A stretch of DNA of 64,000 nucleotides, from assembly GCF_029717145.1 (NCBI RefSeq), contig NZ_CP099222.1, forward strand, positions 372,001 to 436,000, read 5' to 3'. The stretch is from Citrobacter freundii. GTDB lineage: Bacteria; Pseudomonadota; Gammaproteobacteria; Enterobacterales; Enterobacteriaceae. Under the pieces are notes generated by a model. The model was not told the DNA's origin. It did no database searches and saw only the letters and a list, made by a program, of their open reading frames with translations. Below, piece by piece: positions 1 through 22,786 of the stretch. The first letter of the stretch is position 1; each line of letters starts with the position of its first letter. A program made the translations under genes and the position numbers.

Positions 1-27
1 CCGGACGGCTGGGATGAATTTGAGTAG
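1..27 (+). CDS. kefB: KefB C-terminal end (partial)
   Basis: Only the last eight codons (PDGWDEFE) and a TAG stop are present; the rest lies outside the window. The call rests on position: in enterobacteria kefB, the glutathione-gated K+/H+ antiporter of the inner membrane, lies directly upstream of yheV with a gap of a few bases, as here. The acidic tail fits the cytoplasmic end of KefB. Eight residues alone do not prove identity, so this is mainly a context call. Confidence 0.6.
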   Translation, partial: PDGWDEFE

Positions 28-36
28 AGGATAACC

Positions 37-237
37 ATGGCAATTCGTAAACGTTTTATTGCAGGTGCAAAATGCCCATCCTGCCAGGCGCAGGATTCAC
101 TGGCGATGTGGCGCGAAAATAATATCGATATTGTTGAGTGTGTTAAGTGTGGTCACCAGATGCGGGAAGCGGATAAAGAAGCCCGCGAGCACGTTCGCAA
201 AGAAGAGCAAGTGATAGGGATTTTTCATCCGGACTAG
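37..237 (+). CDS. yheV: YheV family small zinc-ribbon protein
   Basis: A 66-residue protein with two CxxC pairs (CPSC near residue 13 and CVKC near residue 35), which should hold one zinc ion, followed by a charged C-terminal half. It matches YheV (DUF2387), a conserved enterobacterial protein of unknown function. It lies 9 bases after kefB with a purine-rich ribosome site, so it is probably cotranscribed with kefB. A nucleic-acid or protein-binding role is only a guess from the zinc ribbon. Confidence 0.85.
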   Translation: MAIRKRFIAGAKCPSCQAQDSLAMWRENNIDIVECVKCGHQMREADKEAREHVRKEEQVIGIFHPD

Positions 238-290
238 CGATATGCCGCAGCTTTTTTTAAGCTAGAGGGTACACAGGTGCAGAATTCCGC

Positions 291-296
291 TACAAT
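291..296 (+). promoter_or_regulatory. Possible slyD promoter, -10 element
   Basis: TACAAT stands 36 bases before the slyD start, after the A/T-rich end of yheV. No good -35 hexamer is visible 16-18 bases upstream. slyD is a separate transcription unit in E. coli, which supports a promoter here, but the exact site is uncertain. Confidence 0.4.
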
Positions 297-331
297 CTGC
301 GCCACTATTCTTTCCATGCTCAGGAGATATC

Positions 332-943
332 ATGAAAGTAGCAAAGGACCTGGTGGTCAGCCTGGCCTATCAGGTACGTACAGAAGACGGTGTGTTGGTT
401 GATGAGTCTCCGGTGAGTGCACCGCTGGACTACCTGCATGGTCACGGTTCCCTGATTTCTGGCCTGGAAACAGCGCTGGACGGTCACGAAGTTGGCGATA
501 AATTTGATGTTGCTGTTGGCGCAAACGACGCTTACGGTCAGTATGATGAAAACCTGGTGCAGCGCGTGCCGAAAGACGTCTTCATGGGCGTTGACGAACT
601 GCAGGTTGGCATGCGTTTCCTGGCGGAAACTGACCAGGGTCCAGTACCGGTAGAAATTACCGAAGTGGAAGATGACCACGTCGTGGTTGACGGTAACCAC
701 ATGCTGGCTGGCCAGAATCTGAAATTCAACGTAGAAGTTATCGCTATCCGTGAAGCAACCGAAGAAGAACTGGCTCACGGCCACGTTCACGGTGCAAACG
801 GCCATGACCACGATCACGAACATGGTCACGATGGTTGCTGCGGCGGTCACGGCCATGACCACGATCATGGTCATGAGCACGGCGGCGAAGGCTGCTGCGG
901 TGGCGGCGGTAAAGGCAAAGGCGGCGGCTGCGGTTGCCACTAA
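332..943 (+). CDS. slyD: FKBP-type peptidyl-prolyl isomerase SlyD
   Basis: A 203-residue cytoplasmic prolyl isomerase, chaperone and metallochaperone. Residues 1-70 and about 130-150 form the FKBP fold, with an insert-in-flap chaperone domain between them (about 70-130). The tail from about residue 150 is extremely rich in His, Cys and Gly, with repeated GHDHDH and GCCGG segments, and binds nickel for hydrogenase maturation. The family is usually about 196 residues in E. coli; the extra residues are in this tail. A clear AGGAG ribosome site precedes the ATG. The long antisense frame across the gene is a product of its His/Gly codons. Confidence 0.97.
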   Translation: MKVAKDLVVSLAYQVRTEDGVLVDESPVSAPLDYLHGHGSLISGLETALDGHEVGDKFDVAVGANDAYGQYDENLVQRVPKDVFMGVDELQVGMRFLAETDQGPVPVEITEVEDDHVVVDGNHMLAGQNLKFNVEVIAIREATEEELAHGHVHGANGHDHDHEHGHDGCCGGHGHDHDHGHEHGGEGCCGGGGKGKGGGCGCH

Positions 944-953
944 TCGGTATGAT

Positions 954-1020
954 TGCCTGATGGCGCTACGCTTATCAGGCCTACCGTAGGACGGATAAGA
1001 CGTTTACGTCGTCATCCGCC
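954..1020 (+). repeat. REP/BIME palindromic repeat
   Basis: The segment after slyD contains a typical enterobacterial REP palindrome (GCCTGATGGCGCTACGC, then TTATCAGGCCTAC) followed by an inverted partner ending in CGTCATCCGCC. Paired REP units in opposite orientation form a BIME. These lie between genes, stabilise upstream mRNA and can bind gyrase or IHF. Confidence 0.85.
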
Positions 1021-1022
1021 AC

Positions 1023-1051
1023 AAAAAAAGCGGGGAAACCCCGCTTTTTTT
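1023..1051. terminator. Bidirectional terminator between slyD and slyX
   Basis: A perfect stem AGCGGGG/CCCCGCT with an AAA loop is flanked by seven A on the left and seven T on the right. It can end transcription of slyD from the left and of slyX from the right, which fits the convergent arrangement. Confidence 0.9.
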
Positions 1052-1056
1052 ACGTC

Positions 1057-1275
1057 TTAATAATGCGGTGGTGGCGTCTCTTCAGACTGCGACGCAATAT
1101 GGGATGGCTGCGTTGCTTTAAGCTTCTCCGTCAATAGACGCAGATGATCGCGCAGTTTAGCCATTTCCAGTTCGTGAGCGGTGACCGTCACGTTGAGTTC
1201 TTCAATGGTGATTTCCTGAAATGCCAGGCGACTTTCCAGCTCAGCCAGGCGGGTTTCCATCGTTGTATCCTGCAT
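1057..1275 (-). CDS. slyX: SlyX family coiled-coil protein
   Basis: A 72-residue protein with a heptad pattern over residues 5-52 ([20 protein letters not shown]) and a proline-rich tail ending PPPHY. It matches SlyX, a conserved enterobacterial protein without known biochemical function. It lies tail to tail with slyD and head to head with fkpA. The coiled coil suggests homo-oligomerisation. Confidence 0.93.
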   Translation of the reverse strand: MQDTTMETRLAELESRLAFQEITIEELNVTVTAHELEMAKLRDHLRLLTEKLKATQPSHIASQSEETPPPHY

Positions 1276-1367
1276 GATTCACCTCTTCTGTTATTTCCGG
1301 CAGATCGCGGACTGCGGCGAATTTTACTCAACTTTGTCTGTTTGCACAGCACTCATTCCTTCGCAAC

Positions 1368-1395
1368 GAAACTAATTTAAACAAAAAGAGTCTGA
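1368..1395 (+). promoter_or_regulatory. Probable sigma-E promoter of fkpA
   Basis: GAAACTA (1368-1374) and TCTGA (1391-1395) are separated by 16 bases, close to the sigma-E consensus GGAACTT-N16-TCTGA. fkpA is a known member of the sigma-E envelope-stress regulon in E. coli. The leader to the ATG would be about 105 bases. The -35 element is imperfect, so this is a family-based inference. Confidence 0.55.
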
Positions 1396-1506
1396 AAAGT
1401 GGTGATAATAGGGCGTGCCCGTATGTTGATTTGTTCTGCAACGCTTTATAGTACATTTTTGTGTTAGTTAACCCTGGGGTGAGATGCCCCGGCCCTGGAG
1501 AGATGG

Positions 1507-2325
1507 ATGAAATCACTGTTTAAAGTAACGCTGCTGGCGACCACGATGGCCGTAGCTCTACATGCCCCGATCACCTTCGCCGCCGATGCTGCGAAACCAG
1601 CCGCTACTGCTGACAGCAAAGCCGCATTCAAAAATGACGACCAAAAATCTGCTTACGCGCTGGGCGCGTCTCTGGGTCGTTACATGGAAAATTCCCTGAA
1701 AGAACAGGAAAAACTGGGCATCAAACTGGATAAAGACCAGCTGATCGCTGGTGTTCAGGACGCGTTTGCTGATAAGAGCAAGCTGTCCGACCAGGAAATC
1801 GAGCAAACCCTGCAGGCGTTCGAAGCGCGCGTGAAGTCTTCCGCTCAGGCGAAAATGGAAAAAGACGCGGCTGATAACGAAGCCAAAGGTAAAGTGTACC
1901 GCGAGAAGTTTGCTAAAGAGAAAGGCGTTAAAACCTCTTCTACTGGCCTGGTCTACAAAGTAGAGAAAGCAGGTACTGGTGAAGCACCGAAAGACAGCGA
2001 TACCGTTGTAGTGAACTACAAAGGCACACTGATCGATGGTAAAGAGTTTGATAACTCTTACACGCGTGGTGAGCCGCTCTCTTTCCGTCTTGACGGTGTT
2101 ATCCCAGGATGGACCGAAGGTCTGAAAAACATCAAGAAAGGCGGTAAAATCCAGCTGGTTATTCCACCGGATCTGGCATATGGCAAAACCGGCGTTCCGG
2201 GTATCCCGGCAAACTCCACGTTGGTGTTTGATGTTGAGCTGCTGGACATCAAACCGGCCCCGAAAGCCGACGCTAAACCAGATGCTGCCCCGGCTGAAAA
2301 AGCTGCAGACAGCAGCAAAAAATAA
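1507..2325 (+). CDS. fkpA: Periplasmic FKBP-type prolyl isomerase/chaperone FkpA
   Basis: A 272-residue secreted prolyl isomerase and chaperone. Residues 1-25 are a Sec signal peptide (hydrophobic LLATTMAVAL, cleavage after TFA). Residues about 40-135 form the helical dimerisation domain, and about 140-250 the FKBP domain with the GWTEGL and ELLDIKP motifs. The tail is rich in Ala, Lys and Pro. It acts in the periplasm on folding outer-membrane and secreted proteins and is induced by envelope stress. It is a single gene with its own promoter and terminator. Confidence 0.97.
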   Translation: MKSLFKVTLLATTMAVALHAPITFAADAAKPAATADSKAAFKNDDQKSAYALGASLGRYMENSLKEQEKLGIKLDKDQLIAGVQDAFADKSKLSDQEIEQTLQAFEARVKSSAQAKMEKDAADNEAKGKVYREKFAKEKGVKTSSTGLVYKVEKAGTGEAPKDSDTVVVNYKGTLIDGKEFDNSYTRGEPLSFRLDGVIPGWTEGLKNIKKGGKIQLVIPPDLAYGKTGVPGIPANSTLVFDVELLDIKPAPKADAKPDAAPAEKAADSSKK

Positions 2326-2332
2326 GTTACCT

Positions 2333-2363
2333 AAAACCGCCGCCCACAGGGCGGCGGTTTTTT
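2333..2363 (+). terminator. fkpA terminator
   Basis: The stem ACCGCCGCCC/GGGCGGCGGT with an ACA loop is followed by six T. It is a strong intrinsic terminator directly after the fkpA stop. Confidence 0.93.
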
Positions 2364-2376
2364 ATTATCGACAGGA

Positions 2377-2490
2377 TATAATTAATACTGGAAAGCGCCT
2401 CGTGCGCTGTATTACTTTAGATGCCCCTAATAGTGATGAGCCTGCCCTGACAACATAACGACAGGCTCCTGAAAAGGAGTGCTTTTTTTC
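2377..2490 (+). promoter_or_regulatory. yheO promoter and structured leader
   Basis: TATAAT (2377-2382) is a consensus -10, although the -35 is weak. The leader holds two overlapping stems. GAGCCTG (2438-2444) pairs with CAGGCTC (2462-2468). CTCCT (2466-2470) pairs with AGGAG (2475-2479) across a GAAA tetraloop, followed by TGC and seven T. The second stem buries the AAGGAG ribosome site of yheO and resembles a weak terminator. The two stems share bases 2466-2468, so they cannot both form. A regulatory role is inference. Confidence 0.5.
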
Positions 2491-3213
2491 ATGTCCAGGT
2501 CGCTTTTAACCAACGAAACCAGTGAGCTAGATTTGCTGGATCAACGTCCTTTCGATCAAACCGACTTCGATATCCTTAAATCCTACGAAGCGGTAGTGGA
2601 CGGGTTGGCGATGCTCATTGGTTCCCATTGTGAAATCGTATTGCACTCTTTGCAGGATTTGAAATGCTCGGCTATTCGCATTGCTAACGGTGAACATACG
2701 GGTCGTAAAATTGGCTCACCGATTACCGATCTGGCGTTGCGCATGCTGCATGATATGACGGGTGCGGATAGCAGCGTGTCGAAGTGTTACTTCACACGTG
2801 CGAAAAGCGGTGTCTTGATGAAGTCGGTGACGATTGCCATTCGCAACCGTGAGCATCGCGTAATTGGTCTGCTGTGTATCAATATGAACCTTGATGTTCC
2901 TTTCTCGCAGATAATGAATACCTTTATTCCACCGGAAACCCCAGAAGTGGGTTCTGCCGTGAACTTCGCCTCATCAGTGGAAGATCTGGTTACCCAGACG
3001 CTGGAGTTCACGATTGAAGAAGTGAATGCCGATCGTAACGTCTCCAACAATGCGAAGAATCGTCAGATTGTCCTGAACTTGTATGAGAAAGGTATCTTCG
3101 ATATCAAAGATGCTATTAACCAAGTTGCTGACCGCCTGAACATCTCCAAGCACACGGTTTATCTTTATATTCGCCAGTTCAAGAGCGGTGATTTCCAGGG
3201 GCAAGACAAGTAA
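2491..3213 (+). CDS. yheO: YheO-type PAS/HTH transcriptional regulator
   Basis: A 240-residue cytoplasmic DNA-binding protein. Residues about 20-140 are the YheO-type PAS-like domain; residues about 190-232 hold a helix-turn-helix ([19 protein letters not shown]). It is the first gene of the yheO-tusDCB operon and overlaps tusD by TAATG. The ATG at 2491 was chosen because AAGGAG (2474-2479) is well placed and the product then has the E. coli length; a GTG at 2479 would place the start inside the ribosome site. Its target genes and ligand are unknown. Confidence 0.92.
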   Translation: MSRSLLTNETSELDLLDQRPFDQTDFDILKSYEAVVDGLAMLIGSHCEIVLHSLQDLKCSAIRIANGEHTGRKIGSPITDLALRMLHDMTGADSSVSKCYFTRAKSGVLMKSVTIAIRNREHRVIGLLCINMNLDVPFSQIMNTFIPPETPEVGSAVNFASSVEDLVTQTLEFTIEEVNADRNVSNNAKNRQIVLNLYEKGIFDIKDAINQVADRLNISKHTVYLYIRQFKSGDFQGQDK

Positions 3214-3599
3214 TGCGCTTTGCTATCGTCGTGACTGGACCTGCTTATGGTACGCAGCAGGCGAGCAGCGCATTGCAATTTGCTCACGCATTGATTGAAG
3301 AAGGTCATGAGTTAAGCCGTGTCTTTTTCTATCGTGAAGGCGTGTATAACGCCAATCTGCTGACGTCGCCCGCCAGTGATGAATTTGATCTGGTTCGCGC
3401 CTGGCAACAGCTTAATCAACAGCATGGCGTAGAGCTAAATATCTGCGTGGCAGCGGCGCTACGCCGCGGCGTTGTTGATGAAACTGAAGCAGAGAGGTTG
3501 GTGTTGGCTGGGGCTAATTTACAAGCGGGTTTTAACCTTAGTGGGCTGGGTTCGCTCGCTGAGGCATCCCTGACGTGCGATCGCGTGGTGCAGTTCTAA
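3213..3599 (+). CDS. tusD: Sulfurtransferase TusD
   Basis: A 128-residue subunit of the TusBCD hexamer, which relays persulfide sulfur from TusA to TusE for 2-thiouridine at the wobble base of tRNA-Lys, -Glu and -Gln (mnm5s2U34). The DsrE/F fold begins with [12 protein letters not shown]. The sulfur-carrying cysteine is Cys78 (LNICVAAAL), present as in E. coli. It overlaps yheO and tusC by start/stop sharing, so translation is coupled. Confidence 0.96.
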   Translation: MRFAIVVTGPAYGTQQASSALQFAHALIEEGHELSRVFFYREGVYNANLLTSPASDEFDLVRAWQQLNQQHGVELNICVAAALRRGVVDETEAERLVLAGANLQAGFNLSGLGSLAEASLTCDRVVQF

Positions 3600-3958
3600 T
3601 GAATCGAATCGCTTTTGTATTTTCCACCGTGCCTCACGGGAGCGCATCGGGCCGTGAAGGTCTGGATGCACTACTGGCGACATCAGCACTAACAGAAGAT
3701 CTCGGCGTCTTTTTTATCGGGGACGGCGTCTTCCAAATCCTGCCAGAGCAAAAACCTGATCTCATTCTGGCACGGGACTATATTGCGACCTTCAAATTGT
3801 TGGGGCTGTACGATATAGAACAATGTTGGCTGTGCGCTGCCTCATTGCGCGAACGTGGCCTTGATACGGACATGAAATTCGTTGTCGATGCGACGGTACT
3901 TGAACCTGAAGAACTGCGCCGTGAACTGGGCAACTATGACGTCATTATGAGGTTCTAA
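3599..3958 (+). CDS. tusC: Sulfur relay protein TusC
   Basis: A 119-residue DsrF-like subunit of the TusBCD complex beginning [14 protein letters not shown]. The start at 3599 overlaps the tusD stop (TAATG) and gives the E. coli length; an upstream ATG would add eight residues that the family lacks. It has no catalytic cysteine of its own and is structural within the hexamer. Confidence 0.96.
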   Translation: MNRIAFVFSTVPHGSASGREGLDALLATSALTEDLGVFFIGDGVFQILPEQKPDLILARDYIATFKLLGLYDIEQCWLCAASLRERGLDTDMKFVVDATVLEPEELRRELGNYDVIMRF

Positions 3959-3964
3959 ACGCGC

Positions 3965-4252
3965 ATGCTGCATACTCTACATCGCTCACCGTGGCTGACT
4001 GACTTCTCCTCCCTGCTGCGTCTTGTTGGCGCAGACGATGAGCTTTTATTGCTTCAGGACGGCGTGACTGCAGCCATAGAAGGCAGCCGTTTCCTTGAAA
4101 CGCTGCAAAATGCCTCCATTAAGGTTTATGTACTGGAAGAAGACATTAAGGCTCGCGGGTTGGGTGGTCAAATTTCAGACAGTGTCGTCAGGGTTAGCTA
4201 TACTGACTTCGTCAGACTTACGGTGAAGCATCCCAACCAGATTGCCTGGTAA
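3965..4252 (+). CDS. tusB: Sulfur relay protein TusB
   Basis: A 95-residue DsrH-like third subunit of TusBCD, recognised by the N-terminal [10 protein letters not shown] and the C-terminal [15 protein letters not shown]. It follows tusC by six bases and ends the operon just before the str promoter. Its role is structural in the sulfur relay for tRNA thiolation. Confidence 0.95.
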   Translation: MLHTLHRSPWLTDFSSLLRLVGADDELLLLQDGVTAAIEGSRFLETLQNASIKVYVLEEDIKARGLGGQISDSVVRVSYTDFVRLTVKHPNQIAW

Positions 4253-4274
4253 TTGCGGGATCGTTGTATATTTC

Positions 4275-5318
<1,044 letters not shown>

Positions 5319-5402
5319 TCCCTTCGGAGTAATAGTCACCAGGCGGGCGCTTCCTGTAAGCAGCCCGCTTTGGGCTACTTAAATTGAACGCCTAAAAGAT
5401 AA

Positions 5403-7529
<2,127 letters not shown>

Positions 7530-7554
7530 GCCGCAGGTTAAAAACCAAAATCCC

Positions 7555-8784
<1,230 letters not shown>

Positions 8785-8810
8785 TTACTCGTTAATTAGT
8801 TTTGAATTGA

Positions 8811-8834
8811 AAAGGGCGCTTAGGCGCCCTTTTT
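8811..8834 (+). terminator. str operon terminator
   Basis: AAAGGGCGC pairs with GCGCCCTTT across a TTAG loop, followed by T residues. It ends the str operon 27 bases after tufA. Confidence 0.93.
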
Positions 8835-8911
8835 GCTGCCTGATATTTGACACCTGTAATATTTATTCGCATTTTTCGCAAGCCGCGTCGGCATACAAAC
8901 AGTATTGTGCT

Positions 8912-8936
8912 ATTGTAATCATAACTATTCTCATTT
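8912..8936 (+). promoter_or_regulatory. Possible Fur operator before bfd
   Basis: The A/T-rich segment TTGTAATCATAACTATTCTC resembles the Fur repeat unit (GATAAT hexamers). It lies 33-57 bases before bfd, a gene repressed by Fur in E. coli. The match is partial. Confidence 0.5.
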
Positions 8937-8968
8937 ACACTTTGCGCATAAATTGAACGGGAGCGATC

Positions 8969-9163
8969 ATGTACGTTTGTTTGTGTAATGCGATAAGTGA
9001 TAAAAAAATTCGTCAGGCTGTTCGCCAGTTTCATCCGCAATCTTTTCAACAATTACGAAAATTTATTCCTGTTGGAAATCAATGTGGTAAATGCATTCGC
9101 GCTGCGCGTGAAGTGATGCAAGATGAATTAACACAAATGCCAGAATTTAAAGAGATCGCCTAA
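8969..9163 (+). CDS. bfd: Bacterioferritin-associated ferredoxin Bfd
   Basis: A 64-residue [2Fe-2S] protein with the four ligands Cys4, Cys6, Cys38 and Cys41 (YVCLCN and CGKC). It delivers electrons to heme in bacterioferritin so that stored ferric iron is released under iron limitation. It lies just upstream of bfr, its partner. In E. coli K-12 a chitinase gene (chiA) stands between tufA and bfd; it is absent here. Confidence 0.96.
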   Translation: MYVCLCNAISDKKIRQAVRQFHPQSFQQLRKFIPVGNQCGKCIRAAREVMQDELTQMPEFKEIA

Positions 9164-9178
9164 GTCACACTCTTTTTT

Positions 9179-9206
9179 TTGACATCCCTGTAGCCCCATC
9201 TACGCT
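9179..9206 (+). promoter_or_regulatory. Possible bfr promoter
   Basis: TTGACA (9179-9184) follows a run of eight T; a poor -10 (TACGCT, 9201-9206) lies 16 bases on. It could give bfr expression apart from bfd. Weak evidence. Confidence 0.3.
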
Positions 9207-9234
9207 CTAAGAGTGGAAGCGGAGGGACTATAAA

Positions 9235-9711
9235 ATGAAAGGTGATGTTAAAATCATAAGTTATCTCAATAAACTATTGGGAAATGAGCTTGTCGCGATC
9301 AACCAGTATTTTCTTCATGCCCGAATGTTTAAAAACTGGGGGCTGACTCGGCTCAATGATGTTGAGTACCATGAATCTATTGATGAGATGAAACACGCCG
9401 ATAAATACATCGAGCGTATTTTGTTTTTAGAAGGGCTCCCAAATTTACAGGACTTGGGTAAGTTGGGGATTGGCGAAGACGTTGAGGAGATGCTTCAGTC
9501 AGATCTTCGACTTGAGCTAGATGGCGCAAAAGATTTACGTGAAGCCATTGCCTATGCCGATAGCGTTCATGACTATGTCAGTCGGGATATGATGATAGAG
9601 ATCCTCACCGACGAAGAAGGGCATATCGACTGGCTCGAAACGGAGCTGGATCTGATTGGAAAACTGGGATTGCAAAATTACCTGCAGTCGCAAATTAAAG
9701 TCAGTGACTAA
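9235..9711 (+). CDS. bfr: Bacterioferritin
   Basis: A 158-residue four-helix-bundle ferritin forming a 24-subunit shell that stores iron. Ferroxidase ligands Glu18, Glu51, His54, Glu94, Glu127 and His130 are all present, as is Met52, which binds heme between subunits. The divergent C-terminus (QIKVSD) is normal for the genus level. Its last bases overlap the convergent prepilin peptidase. Confidence 0.97.
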   Translation: MKGDVKIISYLNKLLGNELVAINQYFLHARMFKNWGLTRLNDVEYHESIDEMKHADKYIERILFLEGLPNLQDLGKLGIGEDVEEMLQSDLRLELDGAKDLREAIAYADSVHDYVSRDMMIEILTDEEGHIDWLETELDLIGKLGLQNYLQSQIKVSD

Positions 9712-10175
9712 AAGCCCCGTACCAGATTTACCCCGCCAATAATAAAACCCGCAGCCGCCAGATAGGGTCCAAAAGGCAGCGGGTTTTTTAGTCCTTTTTT
9801 TCCGTGTCTTACATAATCAGCTCCCATCATGCAGCACGCTAAACAAGCCGCAAGGAAGACCAATAGCGGTAATGATTCCCACCGATGCCAGGCACCCAAG
9901 GCGGCGAGGAATTTTACATCACCATAGCCTAATCCCTCATACCGCCGCACCAGGCGGTAACTCCAGTAGAGCAGCGAAAATGCGCTATAGCCTGCTATGG
10001 CTCCCCAAAGTGCGTCGGATAACAGTGCCGGTTTACAGCACTGGTAGTAAATAAGACCGCACCAGAGCAGAGGGCAGGTCAACTTGTCGGGTAATAACCC
10101 GGTACGTAAATCCTGGGCCCAAAGTAGCCCGCATAATGAAATGTAGAAAAACAGAAAGGGGAGGTCGGCGTACAT
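9708..10175 (-). CDS. hopD: Short prepilin peptidase (GspO/HopD-like)
   Basis: A 155-residue polytopic membrane protein of the type IV prepilin peptidase (A24) family. Both catalytic aspartates are visible: [14 protein letters not shown] near residue 20 and the GYGD motif ([13 protein letters not shown]). The N-terminal methylase and zinc-binding part of full PilD/GspO is missing. The start at 10175 has AAAGGA eight bases upstream; a longer frame from 10247 would add a hydrophilic segment unlike the family. It sits where gspO lies in E. coli, but no other gsp gene is here. Substrate unknown. Confidence 0.8.
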   Translation of the reverse strand: MYADLPFLFFYISLCGLLWAQDLRTGLLPDKLTCPLLWCGLIYYQCCKPALLSDALWGAIAGYSAFSLLYWSYRLVRRYEGLGYGDVKFLAALGAWHRWESLPLLVFLAACLACCMMGADYVRHGKKGLKNPLPFGPYLAAAGFIIGGVNLVRGF

Positions 10176-10351
10176 GCGCGAATCCTTTGTGGAAATAGAT
10201 GCCACCTTCAAGAAATCGTGCTGACCATACAAGGCTTGATTGCTCATTCTGTTGGCTTCCTTCCGGAGAAATTACGATGAACAAAAACCTCTGCATTCAG
10301 AGCGGAATCGGGCTCGCATTACTGGTTGAGTGATTAATATCTACACGGCAC

Positions 10352-10379
10352 TTGCGTAAGGCTGAGATTTACGTATAAT
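10352..10379 (+). promoter_or_regulatory. S10 operon promoter
   Basis: TTGCGT (10352-10357), a 16-base spacer and a perfect TATAAT (10374-10379). It drives rpsJ through rpsQ. The stretch 10176-10351 between the prepilin peptidase and this promoter holds no other feature I can see. Confidence 0.85.
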
Positions 10380-10385
10380 GCGCGG

Positions 10386-10867
<482 letters not shown>

Positions 10868-10887
10868 TCAGGTCATCGAGCGATTGA

Positions 10888-13283
<2,396 letters not shown>

Positions 13284-13296
13284 TTTTAGAGGATAA

Positions 13297-13578
<282 letters not shown>

Positions 13579-13583
13579 GGTAG

Positions 13584-15509
<1,926 letters not shown>

Positions 15510-15529
15510 TAGAGTATGCATTCTCAACG

Positions 15530-15566
15530 AATAAACGGCTCAGCGATGAGCCGTTTATTTTTTCTA
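15530..15566 (+). terminator. S10 operon terminator
   Basis: AATAAACGGCTCA pairs with TGAGCCGTTTATT across GCGA, followed by T residues. A strong intrinsic terminator 20 bases after rpsQ. Confidence 0.93.
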
Positions 15567-15593
15567 CCCATATCGTTGAAGCGGTGTTATAAT
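15563..15593 (+). promoter_or_regulatory. spc operon promoter
   Basis: A perfect TATAAT (15588-15593) with a weak -35 around TCTACC (15563-15568). The -35 region abuts the S10 terminator. The initiation region starts with GCCGCGCCCC, G/C-rich like growth-regulated promoters. Confidence 0.8.
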
Positions 15594-15659
15594 GCCGCGC
15601 CCCCGATATGGGGCTTTTTAACGACCTGATTTTCGGGTCTCAGTAGTAGTTGACATTAG

Positions 15660-16922
<1,263 letters not shown>

Positions 16923-16936
16923 GGTAGGGTTACTGA

Positions 16937-17242
<306 letters not shown>

Positions 17243-17266
17243 TTACCAATTGAATCACGGGAGTAA

Positions 17267-18574
<1,308 letters not shown>

Positions 18575-18579
18575 GGTAG

Positions 18580-19713
<1,134 letters not shown>

Positions 19714-19720
19714 GTAGCAG

Positions 19721-21052
19721 ATGGCTAAACAACCGGGATTAGATTTTCAAAGTGCCAAAGGTGGCTTAGGCGAGCTGAAACGCAGACTGCTGTTTGTTAT
19801 CGGCGCGCTGATTGTGTTCCGTATTGGCTCTTTCATTCCGATCCCTGGTATTGATGCCGCTGTACTTGCCAAACTGCTTGAGCAACAGCGAGGCACCATC
19901 ATTGAAATGTTCAACATGTTCTCTGGTGGTGCTCTCAGCCGTGCTTCTATCTTTGCTCTGGGGATCATGCCGTATATTTCGGCGTCGATCATTATCCAGC
20001 TGCTGACGGTGGTTCATCCAACGTTGGCGGAAATTAAGAAAGAAGGGGAGTCTGGTCGTCGTAAGATCAGCCAGTACACCCGCTACGGTACTCTGGTGCT
20101 GGCGATATTCCAGTCGATCGGTATTGCTACCGGTCTGCCGAATATGCCTGGTATGCAAGGCCTGGTGATGAATCCAGGTTTTGCATTCTATTTCACCGCT
20201 GTTGTAAGTCTGGTTACAGGGACAATGTTCCTGATGTGGTTGGGTGAACAGATTACTGAACGTGGTATCGGCAACGGTATCTCAATCATTATCTTCGCCG
20301 GTATCGTCGCGGGACTCCCGCCAGCCATTGCCCATACTATCGAGCAAGCGCGTCAAGGCGACCTGCACTTCCTCGTGTTGCTGTTGGTTGCAGTATTAGT
20401 ATTTGCAGTGACGTTCTTTGTTGTATTTGTTGAACGTGGTCAACGCCGCATTGTGGTAAACTACGCGAAACGTCAGCAAGGTCGTCGTGTCTATGCTGCA
20501 CAGAGCACACATTTACCGCTGAAAGTGAATATGGCCGGGGTTATCCCAGCAATCTTCGCTTCCAGTATTATTCTGTTCCCGGCGACCATCGCGTCATGGT
20601 TCGGGGGCGGTACTGGTTGGAACTGGCTGACAACAATTTCGCTGTATTTGCAGCCTGGGCAACCGCTTTATGTGTTACTCTATGCGTCTGCAATCATCTT
20701 CTTCTGTTTCTTTTACACGGCGTTGGTTTTCAACCCGCGTGAAACAGCAGATAACCTGAAGAAGTCCGGTGCATTTGTACCAGGAATTCGTCCGGGAGAG
20801 CAAACGGCGAAGTATATCGATAAAGTAATGACCCGCCTGACCTTGGTTGGTGCGCTTTACATTACCTTTATCTGCCTGATCCCGGAGTTCATGCGTGATG
20901 CAATGAAAGTACCGTTCTACTTCGGTGGAACCTCACTGCTTATCGTTGTTGTCGTGATTATGGACTTTATGGCTCAAGTGCAAACTCTGATGATGTCAAG
21001 TCAGTATGAGTCTGCATTGAAGAAGGCGAATCTGAAAGGCTACGGCCGTTAA
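19721..21052 (+). CDS. secY: Protein translocase subunit SecY
   Basis: A 443-residue inner-membrane channel with ten transmembrane segments, forming SecYEG for protein export and membrane insertion. The N-terminus [20 protein letters not shown] and the cytoplasmic loop [19 protein letters not shown] (SecA/ribosome contact) are clear. It is cotranscribed with the spc ribosomal genes. Confidence 0.98.
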   Translation: MAKQPGLDFQSAKGGLGELKRRLLFVIGALIVFRIGSFIPIPGIDAAVLAKLLEQQRGTIIEMFNMFSGGALSRASIFALGIMPYISASIIIQLLTVVHPTLAEIKKEGESGRRKISQYTRYGTLVLAIFQSIGIATGLPNMPGMQGLVMNPGFAFYFTAVVSLVTGTMFLMWLGEQITERGIGNGISIIIFAGIVAGLPPAIAHTIEQARQGDLHFLVLLLVAVLVFAVTFFVVFVERGQRRIVVNYAKRQQGRRVYAAQSTHLPLKVNMAGVIPAIFASSIILFPATIASWFGGGTGWNWLTTISLYLQPGQPLYVLLYASAIIFFCFFYTALVFNPRETADNLKKSGAFVPGIRPGEQTAKYIDKVMTRLTLVGALYITFICLIPEFMRDAMKVPFYFGGTSLLIVVVVIMDFMAQVQTLMMSSQYESALKKANLKGYGR

Positions 21053-21199
<147 letters not shown>

Positions 21200-21217
21200 T
21201 TTATTCGCATATTTTTC

Positions 21218-21246
21218 TTGCAAAGTTGGGTTGAGCTGGCTAGATT
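21218..21246 (+). promoter_or_regulatory. Alpha operon promoter overlapping an inverted repeat
   Basis: TTGCAA (21218-21223), a 17-base spacer and TAGATT (21241-21246). The -10 lies within an inverted repeat GCTGGCTA (21235-21242) / TAGCCAGC (21246-21253), which may end incoming spc transcripts. Arrangement is as I recall for E. coli. Confidence 0.65.
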
Positions 21247-21259
21247 AGCCAGCCAATCT

Positions 21260-21262
<3 letters not shown>
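21235..21262 (+). terminator. Hairpin at the spc-alpha junction
   Basis: A perfect eight-base stem GCTGGCTA/TAGCCAGC with a GAT loop is followed by CAATCTTTTG. The short T run makes it a weak terminator, which fits partial read-through from spc into the alpha operon. Confidence 0.5.
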
Positions 21263-21702
<440 letters not shown>

Positions 21703-21715
21703 TCGGGGTGATTGA

Positions 21716-22108
<393 letters not shown>

Positions 22109-22122
22109 CGCCTCGTTTCTAG

Positions 22123-22761
<639 letters not shown>

Positions 22762-22786
22762 AGCTTAGTACCAAAGAGAGGACACA

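Noticed and set aside
320-940. Long open frame antisense to slyD (206 codons)
   Set aside because: It is the shadow of His/Gly/Asp-rich codons of slyD, has no ribosome site and repeats the low-complexity tail.
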